A stretch of 48,327 nt of DNA from an uncultured Pseudohongiella sp. Its GTDB lineage: Bacteria > Pseudomonadota > Gammaproteobacteria > Pseudomonadales > Pseudohongiellaceae. Positions 1 through 9,246 of the stretch are shown piece after piece (positions within the stretch are counted from its first letter, which is position 1; each line of letters starts with the position of its first letter). Below the pieces are notes generated by a model, which saw nothing but the letters and a program-made list of their open reading frames with translations, searched no databases and had not been told where the DNA came from. Both the position numbers and the translations under genes were made by a program. The stretch covers positions 1 through 48,327 of the forward strand of contig CACAEJ010000013.1 of assembly GCA_902531515.1 (NCBI GenBank). Reading direction: 5' to 3'.

Positions 1-178
1 CTAAGGGAAGAGCTGCGCTAGCAAGGGTGAACACGATTACAATTAGAGCAATTACTAGATTCCAAACAAACTGATTTGAATCAGAATTGATGGGTAGTTC
101 TGTTTGTGCAAACAAGGGCTTACATAGCAATAAATAAGCTGCCATCTTTAACGAGAATTTAGTCATACTGGTAAGCAT
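1..178 (-). CDS. Partial membrane protein, N-terminus only
   Basis: An open frame on the minus strand starts at ATG 178 (or the in-frame ATG at 166) and runs off the left edge with no stop, so only about 59 residues are visible. The N-terminus reads like a signal peptide (hydrophobic run ending LLLCKPLFAQ). A short polar stretch and a second strongly hydrophobic helix (VIALIVIVFTLASAA) follow. This suggests an envelope protein with one or two membrane anchors. I do not recognise the family. No convincing ribosome binding site precedes either ATG. It is divergent from the PEP carboxylase gene. Confidence 0.5.
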   Translation of the reverse strand, partial: MLTSMTKFSLKMAAYLLLCKPLFAQTELPINSDSNQFVWNLVIALIVIVFTLASAALPL

Positions 179-344
179 ATTCGTTAACGTACTTAAATTT
201 TCTTATAACTATTAGGAGTAGTTAAATCGAATTTAACAACACAGTAAATTGTAACATTACAAATGTCGTAAGGCCTAAAACTTATTTTCAGGGTAGAATC
301 GACATATCGAATATGTGTTTGCCGTCAATTAACTATAATTTCTT

Positions 345-2921
345 ATGCTAGAGTCACGAGTAGAAGACCATTACGAAAATTTGGTTGAGTTAAAATATCA
401 GCTATATAACAGCTTATTTCTAACGCTTCCTCTCGATACGGTTGAAGAGATTGGAATACTCCTGCCTTTGCTCGAGGAAACATGCCGTAAAGGGCTACTA
501 GAGGAGAAAAACCCAGAGGAAATACTAACGGAATTTTTTAGTTCCCATCGCCCAAACTTGACTGACACGGAAAGACTCAAATTCCTATTTAAAATTATCC
601 AATATGTCGAACGTCAAGTCGTCCTTATCGACGCTCTGGAAGACTCTGCGTATAAGGAAATTCATCGCACGGAAGAGTCCAATAAGTTAAGACAGCTGAT
701 CGAGCGGACAGAAACTCATGGCATGCAGGATGAATTAAAAGCAATTCTCTCGAAGTTTTCAGCTCGAGTAATCTTAACAGCCCATCCAACGCAATTTTAT
801 CCCGGTGCGGTTTTAGCAATAATTACGGATTTGACTGATGCCATCAAGTCAAATGATATTGAATTGGCCCGACAGCTGCTACAACAGCTGGGTAATACGC
901 CTTTTTTCCAGAAAGAGAAACCATCTCCCTTAGATGAAGCACTGCAACTATCCTGGTACTTGAGCAATGTTTTTTATGAGTCTCTAGGACATATATTCGA
1001 TTATCTTGGTGAGCATATGAATTCCAGAAGTGAACGAGAGGCGCTTATCAGTATTGGATTCTGGCCCGGAGGGGACAGAGACGGAAATCCGTATGTATCT
1101 TCAGAAATAACGCGAAGTGTTGCTGATAAGCTAAGAGCGCGCATAATTGAATGCTATCACGGAGAAGTCAGATCACTTCGAAGACGGTTAAGTTTTTCCG
1201 GAGTCATTCACAAAATTGAAGCTATCGAGCATCAGCTGCATCTGGAGCTCACAAATCAAATAGAGCGATGTTACGGAAATCCTGGCGAACTAATCACCGA
1301 ATTAGACTCAATAAGGGTAATTTTAGAAAACGATTTTCAAGGGTTGTTTGTTGAAAAGATAGACTCGTTTAAGAGAAAGATCCACGCGTTTGGTTTTCAT
1401 TTTGCTAGTCTAGACATTCGTCAGGACTCTCGTATTATTAATAAGGCGCTGTCAGATGTATTTACTCATCAACCCGAGCTAAAGCCCACTACTTTCGATA
1501 ATCAAGATGAATTGGAGCAAATCGAAAGTTTGTTATCGTTAGGCGGATTAGTAAATCTAACCCGGATAGAGAATGCTCTTAGTAAGGACACTTTAGAGTC
1601 TTTGTATGCCATTAAAGAGCTCCAAAAGGCAAATGGAGAGCATGCCTGTCATCGATATATTATTAGCAATTGTCGGGGAGCGATAGACGTTGCCCGGTTG
1701 TTTGCCTTGTTTCGATTATGTGGATGGAATGCTAAAGATCTCAGTGTAGATATTATTCCTCTATTTGAAACAATATTGGATTTAAAAAATTCAGAGAAGA
1801 GTATGCGTATTCTCTATGAGTCGCTCAATTACCGTGAGCATTTGACACGAAGATCAAATAAACAAACTATGATGCTAGGCTTTTCTGACGGTACTAAAGA
1901 TGGCGGCTATTTGATGGCTAACTGGGCTATCTACTCAGCAAAAGAATGCCTGACTCGAGTTTCTCGTCTGTTTGAAGTTGAAGCCTGTTTTTTTGATGGT
2001 CGTGGCGGGCCTCCCGCAAGAGGAGGAGGAAGTACCTATAAATTTTACTCTTCACTTGGTAAAGATATTGAGGCGAATCAAATTCAGTTAACGGTTCAAG
2101 GACAAACAATTAGTTCGTATTATGGAACGGAAATTGGAGCCATACATAACCTTAGGCAGTTAATCGCTGCTGGATTAGAGAATAATTTAGAAGATCGTCC
2201 AGAGAAAGAGTTAAGTAAATCTGAAAGAAGACTTATCGATAATTTAGCGAGCATAGCTCATAAAAAATATCTAGAATTCAAATCCCACCCATTATTTTTA
2301 CGATATCTCAATGAAATGAGTACTTTGAACTACTACGGACAGTCCAATATAGGAAGTCGACCGGTATCAAGAACTTCTGACAAGGATTTGGTTTTTGAGG
2401 ATTTGCGAGCAATCCCGTTCGTGGGTGCGTGGGGACAGTTAAAGCAGAATGTTCCAGGGTATTTTGGTATTGGAACAGCTTTGAAGCACATGGAAGACAC
2501 CAGTAGATTTAACGAATGTATAGAGCTGTATAATAGTTCAGAATTTTTCAGAGCACTGCTAGCTAATAGCATGCAGAGTATGAGTAAGGCAAACTTTGCT
2601 TTGACTCAATATATGAAAGAAGATCCAGTGTTTGGTAAGTTTTGGAATGATATTTATATTGAGTTTCAACTAAGTAAAGAAATGGCCCTCAAAGTGTCTG
2701 GTCAATCTGTCTTATTGGAAGACCATCCAGGTAGTCGGTCAAGTATTTCATTAAGACAAAGGGTAGTACTTCCGCTCTTGGTCATTCAACAATTTGCTTT
2801 AATTAAAATAAGAGCCCTTAAAGAAGAATCTCCCAAAAACCATGAGGAGATCACGTTGTTTGAAAATATGATAATTCGAAGCCTTATTGGAAATATCAAT
2901 GCCTCAAGGAATTCTGCTTAG
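345..2921 (+). CDS. ppc: Phosphoenolpyruvate carboxylase
   Basis: Carboxylates phosphoenolpyruvate with bicarbonate to oxaloacetate, an anaplerotic supply to the TCA cycle in the cytoplasm. The 858 residues carry the family landmarks in order: LTAHPTQ with the catalytic His near 147, GFWPGGDRDGNP (239-248), the FHFASLDIRQD segment, GFSDGTKDGGY near 512, the mobile loop FDGRGGPPARGGG near 550, and the C-terminal PFVGAWGQLKQNVPG region. The protein belongs to a divergent branch: the sequence after HPTQ (FYPGAVLAIITDL) differs from the E. coli type, and the C-terminus ends RNSA, not the common RNTG. No Shine-Dalgarno is visible before ATG 345. Its stop lies 3 bp from the stop of the convergent TPR gene. 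Confidence 0.97.
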   Translation: MLESRVEDHYENLVELKYQLYNSLFLTLPLDTVEEIGILLPLLEETCRKGLLEEKNPEEILTEFFSSHRPNLTDTERLKFLFKIIQYVERQVVLIDALEDSAYKEIHRTEESNKLRQLIERTETHGMQDELKAILSKFSARVILTAHPTQFYPGAVLAIITDLTDAIKSNDIELARQLLQQLGNTPFFQKEKPSPLDEALQLSWYLSNVFYESLGHIFDYLGEHMNSRSEREALISIGFWPGGDRDGNPYVSSEITRSVADKLRARIIECYHGEVRSLRRRLSFSGVIHKIEAIEHQLHLELTNQIERCYGNPGELITELDSIRVILENDFQGLFVEKIDSFKRKIHAFGFHFASLDIRQDSRIINKALSDVFTHQPELKPTTFDNQDELEQIESLLSLGGLVNLTRIENALSKDTLESLYAIKELQKANGEHACHRYIISNCRGAIDVARLFALFRLCGWNAKDLSVDIIPLFETILDLKNSEKSMRILYESLNYREHLTRRSNKQTMMLGFSDGTKDGGYLMANWAIYSAKECLTRVSRLFEVEACFFDGRGGPPARGGGSTYKFYSSLGKDIEANQIQLTVQGQTISSYYGTEIGAIHNLRQLIAAGLENNLEDRPEKELSKSERRLIDNLASIAHKKYLEFKSHPLFLRYLNEMSTLNYYGQSNIGSRPVSRTSDKDLVFEDLRAIPFVGAWGQLKQNVPGYFGIGTALKHMEDTSRFNECIELYNSSEFFRALLANSMQSMSKANFALTQYMKEDPVFGKFWNDIYIEFQLSKEMALKVSGQSVLLEDHPGSRSSISLRQRVVLPLLVIQQFALIKIRALKEESPKNHEEITLFENMIIRSLIGNINASRNSA

Positions 2922-2924
2922 GCT

Positions 2925-4517
2925 TTATAACTTTGTGTTTGGTAACCAAACGTCTGAAAAAGAGAATGCCTTCTCTAATTCTTCGTTTATTTTTCGGTCG
3001 TTTCTATCTAGATTCGATAAAGCTTCTTTGACACCCCAAAGACCCCATATATTGTGAGGATGCTCGTCTATATCGATGTTGTACTGTTCTAGGGCTTTAG
3101 AGTGCGCGCCAATTTCGGAGTATGCCGCCCCAAGCCAATGACGCGGCGAAAAAGGCAGCGGCTCGGGTTCATCATAATTTAGATTCTCGTAATATTCGGC
3201 GGCTTTCTCGAATGATTTTATTGCTGCTTCCATATTGCCTTCGCTCCATGCTAATTCCCCCTCGAGTATACCCGCCATTGTTCCGACAATGTCTTTTCCA
3301 TCATGAAATCTGAATCTCGCAGTAGTTGTATTCGTAAGATCCCATAATGATTGTAAAATACTTTCTGCCGTTTCGATTTTCCCCTGTTTTAATGACGCAT
3401 AACCTTGAGCAAAATCATACATGCTGATATTGATTTCGCCATTTGGTTTAGAATCCATTTCAAGTACTTCGTCGAAACGCCCGAACCTAATCAGCGCTAG
3501 CGACAACATAGCAGTATTTCCATTGAGCTTTGCTAGGTCCTTTGCAGCCTGAATCGCAGTAGCACTTAACCCCCCCATGCTTGCAGCGTAGTAGAGCATG
3601 GTTAGATTATGTGTTGGATAAATAGCAAAGCCTTTCCCAAAAGCAGCTTTTTGGTCTGAATGCCAAGCTATTGTATTAGACCGAACCGCTTCTTGCCAAA
3701 GGCCCATTTCATTCCAGGTGTGGCTTGGCATATGATTAATGTGGCTGGCACCCGGTATTGTATTACCTAAGTGCTTTGCACAGGGTGCTGCTAATTCAGG
3801 TGTCGGTGTGGATTCGGTCGCGTGAACCAACAAATGGCAGGCTCCAGGGTGGGTTATGTCCCTGTCTAATACTGATAATAAAACATTGTGCAGCCGTGTT
3901 ACGTTTGGGTCATCAAGGCTTCTGTAGCCGCGCCTCTCCTCGAGTAGAAAAAGAGAGTCTCCGTATAAAGTCACAATGTTTAAATCGTCTGGGTATTTGC
4001 TCGCCAAATCAGCCATGGCATCCGCATAAGCTTGATCCTGTTCTCTTCGATTTTGAGGCTCAAAATTCTCAATATAGCGTGGCTGTAGGGCTTTAATCAT
4101 ATCGGCTTCTTTTTTGCTTGCAAAATTAAGCCTCTTGAGGGCCTCTTGAAGCGCAAAGTATGCTCGAGGTGCCTGAGCGGTTGTCATCGCGCCATTCAAA
4201 TAAGAGCCCCAAGCCCATGCTTCACCCCACCAGCAGATTGCACAGTCGGGGTCTGCTAAATGTGAAGCCTGAAATGATCGAGCAGCATCCTCTTTTGCGA
4301 ATGCATACATCAGTTGGAAGCCCTGATTGAAGAACTCTTGCGCCTCCCGACTGGCGGAAGAAATTGGGAAATGAAAGTTACCCATAGCTTCAGGAAAAAG
4401 TTTCATGGGTTGATCGAATGACTCAGGATAATTTATTTCCTGAGAGAATAACGCTGAAGATGAATAAACCAAAACAAAAATAACAGAAAATTTATTAAAC
4501 ATCATAGTCTTAGCCAT
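2925..4517 (-). CDS. Secreted TPR-repeat protein of unknown function
   Basis: A 530-residue protein with an N-terminal signal peptide (hydrophobic run after MAKTMMFNKF, ending SALFSQ) followed by helical repeats that look like tetratricopeptides. The middle holds conserved His-rich motifs, HLLVHATEST and HINHMPSHTW. These match by eye a TPR family found in many environmental bacteria that has no assigned function. The regular His/Glu spacing could bind a metal, but that is inference. It is last in a probable minus-strand operon behind an AbgT-type transporter (21-bp gap) and a secreted epoxide hydrolase. It probably acts in the periplasm, perhaps as a scaffold or hydrolase for the same substrate class. 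Confidence 0.8.
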   Translation of the reverse strand: MAKTMMFNKFSVIFVLVYSSSALFSQEINYPESFDQPMKLFPEAMGNFHFPISSASREAQEFFNQGFQLMYAFAKEDAARSFQASHLADPDCAICWWGEAWAWGSYLNGAMTTAQAPRAYFALQEALKRLNFASKKEADMIKALQPRYIENFEPQNRREQDQAYADAMADLASKYPDDLNIVTLYGDSLFLLEERRGYRSLDDPNVTRLHNVLLSVLDRDITHPGACHLLVHATESTPTPELAAPCAKHLGNTIPGASHINHMPSHTWNEMGLWQEAVRSNTIAWHSDQKAAFGKGFAIYPTHNLTMLYYAASMGGLSATAIQAAKDLAKLNGNTAMLSLALIRFGRFDEVLEMDSKPNGEINISMYDFAQGYASLKQGKIETAESILQSLWDLTNTTTARFRFHDGKDIVGTMAGILEGELAWSEGNMEAAIKSFEKAAEYYENLNYDEPEPLPFSPRHWLGAAYSEIGAHSKALEQYNIDIDEHPHNIWGLWGVKEALSNLDRNDRKINEELEKAFSFSDVWLPNTKL

Positions 4518-4538
4518 AAAAAATGATTTTCAAAATAA

Positions 4539-6104
4539 CTATAAGTTGAAATCTAGTGGTGCATTGGGCCCCAGAGGAAGTGAAAAAATTACCCAAAATA
4601 CGGTCATGAGTAAACCGGCGAATAAGAGACCGATGGAGTAGGGGAGCATTGTCGCTGCAAGACTACCGATTCCAAATTCTTTCTGCCATCTTTGACAGAA
4701 GATCAAAATTAGAGGGAAATAAGGCATCAGAGGCGTAATGATATTAGTTGCCCCATCACCTACTCGGTATGCGGCCGTGCTCATTTCGGGACTTATTCCA
4801 AGCAGCATTAGCATAGGCACGAGAACTGGCGCCAAAAGCGCCCACTTAGCGCTAGCCGAACCAATGAATAGGTTTATAATTGCGCCAAACAAAATAACTA
4901 GCGAGAGTAAAACGGTATCGGGTAAATTCGAACTTTGAAGAATGGATGCACCATTAATTGCGAAGATGAGACCTAGATTTGACCAACTAAACATTGCAAC
5001 GAAATGCGCCGCGGTGAATGCTAGAACCAAATAGTAGGCCAAGTCAGCCATTGATTCACTCATCATTTGAACAACATCTCTATGATTTTTTATAGTCCCC
5101 GAGCCATGACCATACGCCCAACCTGCCGCTAAGAAGAGAATGAAAAATCCAGCAACTAACGATTGGAGGAGCGGGTTATATTTTTCAACACCGGTTGCGT
5201 CATTATTGATAAGAGGAGCGCCAGGTACTACACATAAAAGAAACCAGAATAATATAACGCCAAGCAATGCTAGCCCACTTAATTTCAGACCTTTAATTTC
5301 ATTTTCTTTGAGCCCAGAATCTGAGGGCGTTACGATACCAGCGCTCTCACTGATTCCGTTGCTCGGCATATTCGTATCCAGGCGCGGTTCTATTATTCTG
5401 TCCGTTACGTACCAAATAATTGGCAGAAAGACAAAAGTCATTACACTAATGAAATACCAATTACCTACCATATTCGCATTCCAAGAAGGGTCGAGTGTCT
5501 CAGCTGCAGCCTCTGTGATGCCGAAAAGTAATGGTTCGAGTTGTCCTGGGATCAAGTTAGCAGAAAAGCCTCCGGAGACACCCGCAAAAGCGGCTGCGAT
5601 TCCCGCAATGGGGTGCCTATTCGCCGCAGCAAAAACAACTCCGGCTAGCGGGATCAGAACTACGTAAGCGGCATCTGCTGCGAGATTTCCTAGCATACCA
5701 ATGAGAGCTACTGAAGGAGTTAAAAGAAATCTTGGAGCCTTGGACATGCCGGTACTCATTGCAGTGGCAAAGAGCCCTGAGCGTTCGGCTACCCCTGCAC
5801 CAAGCATAACCACCAAAACGTAACCTAATGGGTGAAAACTTGTGAATGTCGCTGGCATATCGACGAGAAGACGCTGAATATTAGATGCCGAGAGCAAGCT
5901 CTCCGCATTAATTACTGCTTGATTTCCTCCTTCGCCGAGGAGTGTGGGGTGCAAGGCTGAAATGTTAAAAAAATTTGCGATTACGCTTAAAATGACAACC
6001 GCCGCAATACACCATAAGAATATAAAAACAGGATCAGGTAATTTGTTTCCGGATCTCTCAATCCAGCTTAGTATTCCATTATTATTAACATTTGTTGTTG
6101 TCAT
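4539..6104 (-). CDS. AbgT-family transporter
   Basis: A 521-residue polytopic inner-membrane protein. The N-terminus (GILSWIERSGNKLPDPVFIFLWC) and the later SASAKWALLAPVLVPMLMLLG and GDGATNIITPLMPYFPLIL segments match the AbgT family. Characterised members import p-aminobenzoyl-glutamate (E. coli AbgT) or export sulfonamides (Neisseria MtrF). The substrate here cannot be read from sequence. About 11-13 hydrophobic segments with re-entrant-like stretches are visible, at full family length. It sits between the epoxide hydrolase gene (47 bp upstream) and the TPR gene (21 bp downstream), probably in one operon. No amidohydrolase (AbgA/AbgB) gene is nearby, so folate-breakdown salvage is not supported by context. 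Confidence 0.92.
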   Translation of the reverse strand: MTTTNVNNNGILSWIERSGNKLPDPVFIFLWCIAAVVILSVIANFFNISALHPTLLGEGGNQAVINAESLLSASNIQRLLVDMPATFTSFHPLGYVLVVMLGAGVAERSGLFATAMSTGMSKAPRFLLTPSVALIGMLGNLAADAAYVVLIPLAGVVFAAANRHPIAGIAAAFAGVSGGFSANLIPGQLEPLLFGITEAAAETLDPSWNANMVGNWYFISVMTFVFLPIIWYVTDRIIEPRLDTNMPSNGISESAGIVTPSDSGLKENEIKGLKLSGLALLGVILFWFLLCVVPGAPLINNDATGVEKYNPLLQSLVAGFFILFLAAGWAYGHGSGTIKNHRDVVQMMSESMADLAYYLVLAFTAAHFVAMFSWSNLGLIFAINGASILQSSNLPDTVLLSLVILFGAIINLFIGSASAKWALLAPVLVPMLMLLGISPEMSTAAYRVGDGATNIITPLMPYFPLILIFCQRWQKEFGIGSLAATMLPYSIGLLFAGLLMTVFWVIFSLPLGPNAPLDFNL

Positions 6105-6151
6105 TTTATACCTGTAAATTAAAGCTTGCTGTCAAATTAGACAACGCCAAT

Positions 6152-7486
6152 CTAGCGTAATAGACGAAAGAATTTGCGTAAATCCTCTATATATAATTCT
6201 GGCTTCTCTAAAGCGGCGAAATGACCTCCCTCATCCATTACTGTCCAGTGTCTTAAGTCATAGGATTCTTCAGCCCAGGCGCGTGGTGTGATAAATATTT
6301 CGGCCGGGAATATTGCAGCGCCAGTTGGAACGTTTATAAATTCCATTGGTTTTATTTGTAGCGTGTTTCGGTTCTCATAATAGATTCTCGTAGAGGAGGT
6401 GATTGTATTTGTAAACCAATAGATTGAAATATTTGTTAACAACTCATCAAAGCTGAAATGGTCGGTTAAATTTCCTTCGCTGCCTTGAGGCATATCAGTC
6501 CAACCATGAAATTTTTCTACAATCCATGCGGCTAAACCTGAAGGAGAATCCGTAAGTCCATAACCAAGAGATTGTGGTTTAGTTCCTTGTATTTGTTGAT
6601 AGGCTACTTCATTAAGCATGTATGTCTGTCTAGCTGATCTTATTCTTTCCTCCTCTTCAGTGATCTCAGCCCTTTTTTCACTATCAGCAGGAGGTGAGGC
6701 AAGCATCATGTTTGAATGCAATCCAATCAATCTGTCAGGGAAATGGTTAGCTAGGTGACGATTTATGATTGCTCCCCAATCCCCTCCGGCAATCGCGTAT
6801 CTTTCATACCCTAATTTTTGCATTAATTGCGCTAATATTATTGCAATTCTCTCAGGTGAATAACCTGGTTCGGAAGGTGCTTCTGAGAAACCGAACCCTG
6901 GGAGTGAGGGGGCAATTACGTGAAAGGAATCCGAAATATCACCACCATGTGACAGTGGGTTAGATAGTGGATCTATTATTTTATAAAACTCAGATATTGA
7001 TCCGGGCCATCCATGAACGATCATTAAGGGAATCGCATCCGGATTCTGAGAACGTTGGTGTATGAAGTGAAGGCTTAAATCTTCCACTTCGGTTGTGTAC
7101 TGATCAAATTGATTAAGCACTGCTTCTTGTGCTCTCCAATCGAATTCCTCAGTCCAATAAGTAATCAGCTGATTCATGAATGAAAGCTCTGTGCCATATT
7201 CCCAGCTGATATTATTTAATTGGTCAGGAAGTCGGGTGTTAGCTATCCGCGCTTGAAGGTCTTCGAGTGCTGCATCATCTATTTCAATTCTGAAGGGAAG
7301 AATTTCATTGCTCGCGAGTTTGTCGTGGTTTATATCCATAAGTGATGCGGTAGACCATTGGGCTTGAGATCGCGAGCCGTCTATAATTTGATTGTTGGCC
7401 AAGATAATCTCTGAATAGAGAAACCCAACTAATATTAAAACCTGAACGATAGTAGCGTATGGTGAGACCGGACAATATATTTTCAT
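6152..7486 (-). CDS. Secreted epoxide hydrolase (alpha/beta hydrolase)
   Basis: Opens epoxides to diols through an Asp-linked ester. The 444-residue protein begins with a hydrophobic leader (VQVLILVGFLYSEIILA), then the epoxide-hydrolase N-terminal domain (LPFRIEIDDAALEDLQARI), then the alpha/beta fold with the HGWPGS oxyanion motif near 158, the nucleophile motif GGDWG near 234 and the terminal catalytic His in DEGGHFAALEKPE. The order matches microsomal-type (EHN) epoxide hydrolases. The leader implies export, whereas most bacterial relatives I know are cytoplasmic. It is first in the probable operon with the AbgT-type transporter and the TPR protein. The substrate is unknown. Confidence 0.9.
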   Translation of the reverse strand: MKIYCPVSPYATIVQVLILVGFLYSEIILANNQIIDGSRSQAQWSTASLMDINHDKLASNEILPFRIEIDDAALEDLQARIANTRLPDQLNNISWEYGTELSFMNQLITYWTEEFDWRAQEAVLNQFDQYTTEVEDLSLHFIHQRSQNPDAIPLMIVHGWPGSISEFYKIIDPLSNPLSHGGDISDSFHVIAPSLPGFGFSEAPSEPGYSPERIAIILAQLMQKLGYERYAIAGGDWGAIINRHLANHFPDRLIGLHSNMMLASPPADSEKRAEITEEEERIRSARQTYMLNEVAYQQIQGTKPQSLGYGLTDSPSGLAAWIVEKFHGWTDMPQGSEGNLTDHFSFDELLTNISIYWFTNTITSSTRIYYENRNTLQIKPMEFINVPTGAAIFPAEIFITPRAWAEESYDLRHWTVMDEGGHFAALEKPELYIEDLRKFFRLLR

Positions 7487-7640
7487 AATTTACTTTTATT
7501 TTGAACCAATTCTGAGAAATAATTTAGTATCGATTTAACGGATGCACCCATGAACAAGCGAGATTTAGCTCGTTATTAAAGCACAGAAATCATGCCGTAA
7601 TAACTATCATCATTCAACTAGAGAAAGTTAAGGTAAAACA

Positions 7641-8288
7641 ATGAGTTTGTTTGGATTTGTTAGTAAACCACTAGAATTGCCCGACACGACGACAGCCCTG
7701 CCAGATAGATCTTTGACGATACGTGTCGACCCTAATCATTATATTCTGGGTAATACAATTGTAGAGCCCGTGCCAGATCACATACATAAAGCTGTATTTG
7801 GGATGGGCTGTTTCTGGGGGGCAGAGCGACTCTTTTGGTCGCTTCCTGGTGTCTACAGCACAGCCGTTGGTTACGCTGGGGGAATAACCGCAAACCCCTC
7901 TTATGAGGATGTTTGCTCTGGCCAAACCGGACATACTGAGGCTGTGTTAGTTTTCTTCGATCCTGGGAAAATATCTTACAAGGAACTGCTCAAGGTTTTC
8001 TGGGAGTCACATAATCCCACTGAAGGAATGAAGCAGGGTAACGACGTCGGTACGCAGTATAGATCAGCCATTTATGGTAATAGTGAGGACCAACTTAGCG
8101 AAGCTAAGAGCAGTTTGGGGCTATTTCAGGGTGCTTTGTTAGAGTATAAATATCCAAATATAACTACTGAAATCAAATCCTTGAAAACATTTTATTATGC
8201 TGAAACTTATCATCAGCAGTATTTAGGAAAGAATCCCAATGGTTATTGTGGGATAGAGGGCACTGGAGCGCAATTTAAGATCAAATAA
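7641..8288 (+). CDS. msrA: Peptide methionine sulfoxide reductase MsrA
   Basis: Reduces the S-epimer of methionine sulfoxide in proteins and free Met-SO. The 215-residue protein has the diagnostic GMGCFWGAE motif with the catalytic Cys at 57, the conserved YAGG and GHTEAV segments, and a C-terminal resolving Cys in NGYCGIEG. Length equals the E. coli type, with the usual 45-residue N-terminal extension ahead of the catalytic domain. ATG 7641 is preceded by AAGG at a 7-nt spacing. The gene is transcribed away from the epoxide hydrolase gene, with a 154-bp divergent region between them. Confidence 0.97.
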   Translation: MSLFGFVSKPLELPDTTTALPDRSLTIRVDPNHYILGNTIVEPVPDHIHKAVFGMGCFWGAERLFWSLPGVYSTAVGYAGGITANPSYEDVCSGQTGHTEAVLVFFDPGKISYKELLKVFWESHNPTEGMKQGNDVGTQYRSAIYGNSEDQLSEAKSSLGLFQGALLEYKYPNITTEIKSLKTFYYAETYHQQYLGKNPNGYCGIEGTGAQFKIK

Positions 8289-8344
8289 AGCAGCAGCCTT
8301 ATAGTAATTTATGTTTTTAAATTATCACTTATCTAGGAATTAGG

Positions 8345-9241
8345 ATTATTAAAAATAAATTAAAACAATTAGTTATAGGGATATCTTCACGCGCCTTGTT
8401 TGATATGACTGATAGTCATCGAGTGTATGAAGAGCAGGGTTTGGATGCTTATAAGGATTATCAGATCTCCCGAGAGGGCGAGCCTTTAAAAGAAGGTTTT
8501 GCTTTCGAACTCGTCAAAAAGCTGCTCTCGCTTAACAATTCACTTAATGACAGGCCGGTCCAAGTAATTCTTTTGTCAAGAAATTCAGCGGATACTGGAC
8601 TACGTGTGTTTAACTCGATTCAGCACTATGGGCTGGACATTTCGAGAGCGGCGTTTACTGGTGGAAATTACCCATATAGCTATGTTAATGCGTTTGATTG
8701 CCACCTATTTTTGTCTGCAGATGGCGCGGATGTTAGAGCGGCCTTAGATCGGGGTGTTGCCGCTGCGACAATATTGCCCTCCAAAAAACGGAATTCGTCT
8801 TCGGAAGTTTTAAAAATAGCTTTTGATGGCGATTCAGTTTTATTCTCTGACGAGTCGGAAAAGATTTTTAAAGATTCAGGGCTTAAAGCATTCTCAGAAA
8901 ATGAGAGAGAGTCGGCGGATAAACCCTTAGATGGAGGCCCTTTTAGACCATTTCTCTTTTCATTACAACAAATCCAACAAGCCTTCCCCAACGGAAAAGC
9001 TCCAATTCGAACGTGTCTTGTTACGGCAAGATCAGCACCCGCTCATGAGAGAGTTATAAAGACACTCAGGGCATGGAATATCCGAATTGATGAGTCACTG
9101 TTCCTTGGAGGTCTTGAAAAGGGCGAATTCCTTGCTGCTTTCGACGCTGATGTTTTCTTTGATGACCAGCGATCGCATTGCGAATCAGCGAGAAACCACG
9201 TTACAACAGGTCATGTCCCTAGCGGAATAGCTAATGAATAA
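8345..9241 (+). CDS. Cytosolic 5'-nucleotidase, apparent AUU start
   Basis: Member of the bacterial 5'-nucleotidase family related to NT5C1 (PF06189), which dephosphorylates nucleoside monophosphates. Hallmarks include RNSADTGLRVFNSIQHYGLD, FDGDSVLFSDESE, VTARSAPAHERVI and ADVFFDDQR. The first standard start in frame is TTG 8396, but the conserved family N-terminus LVIGISSRALFD is encoded upstream of it, at 8369-8404. Back to the in-frame stop at 8318 there is no ATG, GTG or TTG. The best candidate is ATT 8345 (or 8348), preceded by AGGA at 8335-8338 with a 6-nt gap, giving about 298 residues. An unseen indel is the alternative. The family call is solid; the start is inferred. Confidence 0.85.
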   Translation: MIKNKLKQLVIGISSRALFDMTDSHRVYEEQGLDAYKDYQISREGEPLKEGFAFELVKKLLSLNNSLNDRPVQVILLSRNSADTGLRVFNSIQHYGLDISRAAFTGGNYPYSYVNAFDCHLFLSADGADVRAALDRGVAAATILPSKKRNSSSEVLKIAFDGDSVLFSDESEKIFKDSGLKAFSENERESADKPLDGGPFRPFLFSLQQIQQAFPNGKAPIRTCLVTARSAPAHERVIKTLRAWNIRIDESLFLGGLEKGEFLAAFDADVFFDDQRSHCESARNHVTTGHVPSGIANE

Positions 9242-9246
9242 TCCAT

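Noticed and set aside
8311..8343. Ten-codon frame ATG 8311 as start for the nucleotidase
   Set aside because: It is in a different frame and ends at TAG 8341; it could be a leader peptide but cannot start the gene without a frameshift.
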